Shown: piece by piece, positions 25,475-26,995 of the stretch
How the letters are laid out: every line of letters starts with the position of its first letter
How positions within the stretch are numbered: the stretch's first letter is position 1
NCBI GenBank assembly: GCA_002332795.1
Contig: DDBP01000041.1
Location: 1-26,995 of the forward strand
Origin: Anaerolineales bacterium UBA2029
GTDB taxonomy: Bacteria; Chloroflexota; Anaerolineae; Aggregatilineales; Aggregatilineaceae
Direction: 5' to 3'
Length of the DNA stretch: 26,995 nucleotides
Made by a program: the position numbers and the translations under genes
The notes under the pieces: model-generated
Databases searched by the model: none
What the model was told of the DNA's origin: nothing
The model's input: only the letters and a program-made list of their open reading frames with translations

Positions 25475-25746
25475 TCGTGATGATTCTGGAGCATGTACCA
25501 GTCTCACTACGTGGCGAGCTGACCCGCTGGTTGCTTGAGCCGTATCCTGGCGTGTTCGTGGGCCACGTCTCTGCCATGGTACGTGACCGCTTGTGGGAGA
25601 AATGTTGCAAGTCGTGCAAAGATGGCGGCGTAGTGCTGATCTGGTCAACCAACAATGAACAACGTTTTACCATGCGCATGCATGGTGAAACCAAGCGCTC
25701 AATCGTAGAATTGGAGGGTATCCAACTCATTCGTATCCCTTCGTGA
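25471..25746 (+). CDS. cas2: Cas2e, structural partner of Cas1
   Basis: The 91-residue protein aligns along its whole length with Cas2e: MIVMILEHVPVSLRGELTRWLLEPYPGVFVGHVSAMVRDRLWEK, then VVLIWSTNNEQRFTMRMHGETKR and IVELEGIQLIRI. It is therefore complete despite being slightly shorter than the E. coli protein (94). It dimerises between two Cas1 dimers and sets the spacer length. The start is fixed by the ATGA overlap with cas1; an upstream in-frame GTG at 25441 is unlikely. Its stop lies only 8 bases before the first CRISPR repeat, so its last codons occupy the place of a leader. Confidence 0.95.
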   Translation: MIVMILEHVPVSLRGELTRWLLEPYPGVFVGHVSAMVRDRLWEKCCKSCKDGGVVLIWSTNNEQRFTMRMHGETKRSIVELEGIQLIRIPS

Positions 25747-25754
25747 GTCGAAGG

Positions 25755-26995
25755 GTTTTCCCCACGCGCGTGGGGGTGAACCGTTGCCCGCGTGGTTCGT
25801 GATCAAGGCAGACAGTTTTCCCCACGCGCGTGGGGGTGAACCGCGGAGACCGCCGTTCCTTGTAGCGCCCTTTGCGTTTTCCCCACGCGCGTGGGGGTGA
25901 ACCGAACGTTTTGCCACCTACCGCGTCGAGGCCGACGTTTTCCCCACGCGCGTGGGGGTGAACCGTACGTCAATCCGGATGGCATATTCGTGCCAGCGTT
26001 TTCCCCACGCGCGTGGGGGTGAACCGGAGAGGCGAAACGCATGGGGAATCTATCCGACGTTTTCCCCACGCGCGTGGGGGTGAACCGTACGCGCTTCTCG
26101 CGATGAAACAGATTGCGAGGGTTTTCCCCACGCGCGTGGGGGTGAACCGTAGTCCGCCTCTTCCGGCACCGCCACCACCGCGTTTTCCCCACGCGCGTGG
26201 GGGTGAACCTTGGTCGCAGCGCACGACCAGCATCGTCCACAAGTTTTCCCCACGCGCGTGGGGGTGAACCGTCCGATGCCGTCTCCGACGGTGAGCCACT
26301 GCAGTTTTCCCCACGCGCGTGGGGGTGAACCGGAGCGGCGGCGATGATGGTCTACTTCTGCCTCGTTTTCCCCACGCGCGTGGGGGTGAACCTTCGTCGC
26401 GGATGCTGCGCCACGACCCGGACAGCGTTTTCCCCACGCGCGTGGGGGTGAACCGTGCAGGCCCAAATACGTCAGCGCCATCGAGGTAGTTTTCCCCACG
26501 CGCGTGGGGGTGAACCGGCTTCAAGCGCGGGGTGGGGCAGGTTTTCGCCGTTTTCCCCACGCGCGTGGGGGTGAACCGTCCGGACGGCGGTTCAATTCCG
26601 CCCACCTCCAGTTTTCCCCACGCGCGTGGGGGTGAACCGTAATATCCTCCTCATGAAGCGCACGGGGATTCGTTTTCCCCACGCGCGTGGGGGTGAACCG
26701 TTGGTGGGGCGACCCTCGTCGTCAAACTCCAGGTTTTCCCCACGCGCGTGGGGGTGAACCGACTGTGTGGGGCGATGATCTTTCATTTAGCGACAGTTTT
26801 CCCCACGCGCGTGGGGGTGAACCTTTGTAGCAGCTACTGCATGGTATGTTGCTGGAGTTTTCCCCACGCGCGTGGGGGTGAACCGCCCTGGGCTTTTTGT
26901 TTTGCGCTAACCCGGCAGTTTTCCCCACGCGCGTGGGGGTGAACCGGTGCGTCGCATGCTCATCAGGAGCGAGGACACGTTTTCCCCACGCGCGT
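25755..26995 (+). CRISPR. Type I-E CRISPR array, 21 repeats visible (last one cut by window end), 20 spacers
   Basis: Repeats of 29 bases start at 25755, 25815, 25876, 25937, 25998, 26059, 26121, 26182, 26243, 26304, 26365, 26427, 26489, 26550, 26611, 26672, 26733, 26796, 26857, 26918 and 26979 (17 bases present). Each consists of GTTTT, the perfect palindrome CCCCACGCGCGTGGGG, and GTGAACC plus one variable base (G in 17, T in 3). The first 28 bases are invariant. Spacers after the 29-base repeat are 32 bases in 15 cases, 31 once, 33 three times and 34 once. The repeat resembles the E. coli type I-E repeat, and its orientation gives transcription left to right, with GUGAACCG as the expected crRNA handle. 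No degenerate terminal repeat is seen, so the array continues beyond the window. Confidence 0.98.

Noticed and set aside
25699..26942. Several open frames within the array, on both strands, encoding repeated HPHARGE, PPRAWGK and TPTRVGKT peptides
   Set aside because: These are translations of the CRISPR repeat in different frames, a common annotation artefact; there are no ribosome sites and the periodicity is exactly that of the array.

Overview
The window is GC-rich bacterial DNA that most resembles Chloroflexota (Anaerolineae-like). This rests on very long Thr/Pro-rich extracellular linkers next to LysM and LCP domains, a multi-GAF SpoIIE-type phosphatase, a partner-switching operon, and a coiled-coil kinase with a degenerate H-box. 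The placement is inferred from gene style, not from a marker gene.

Left part (1-5659, + strand): a regulatory operon. A stand-alone STAS antagonist is followed by an HATPase-STAS fusion and a membrane-anchored six-GAF PP2C phosphatase. These are all the parts of a phosphorylation partner switch except the final target. A small nucleoside 2-deoxyribosyltransferase-like protein follows 2 bases later. The first promoter has its TATAAT box between the arms of a perfect inverted repeat.

Middle (5648-15796): on the minus strand, a Nudix hydrolase and a membrane-anchored beta-lactamase/VanW-like protein. On the plus strand, a 1121-residue membrane sensor whose kinase H-box has Gln instead of His, a LysM protein with a Thr/Pro stalk, an O6-alkylguanine-DNA alkyltransferase, an LCP (LytR-CpsA-Psr) protein and a small lipoprotein. 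Most of this concerns the cell envelope and signalling.

Right part (15859-26995): a tRNA-Pro(GGG) gene with its own promoter, a 400-base gap, then a complete type I-E CRISPR-Cas locus in the order cas3-cas8e-cse2-cas7e-cas5e-cas6e-cas1-cas2, followed by an array of at least 21 repeats that runs off the end. The most unusual feature is that cas3 is fused in frame behind a complete HTH-WYL transcription regulator (1218 aa in total). This suggests a helicase-nuclease that also senses a ligand or regulates its own operon. Two further oddities are that the array begins only 8 bases after the cas2 stop, leaving no room for a separate leader, and that spacer 14 has the exact layout of a tRNA T-arm plus acceptor 3' end. 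All functions are read from motifs; no database search was possible.
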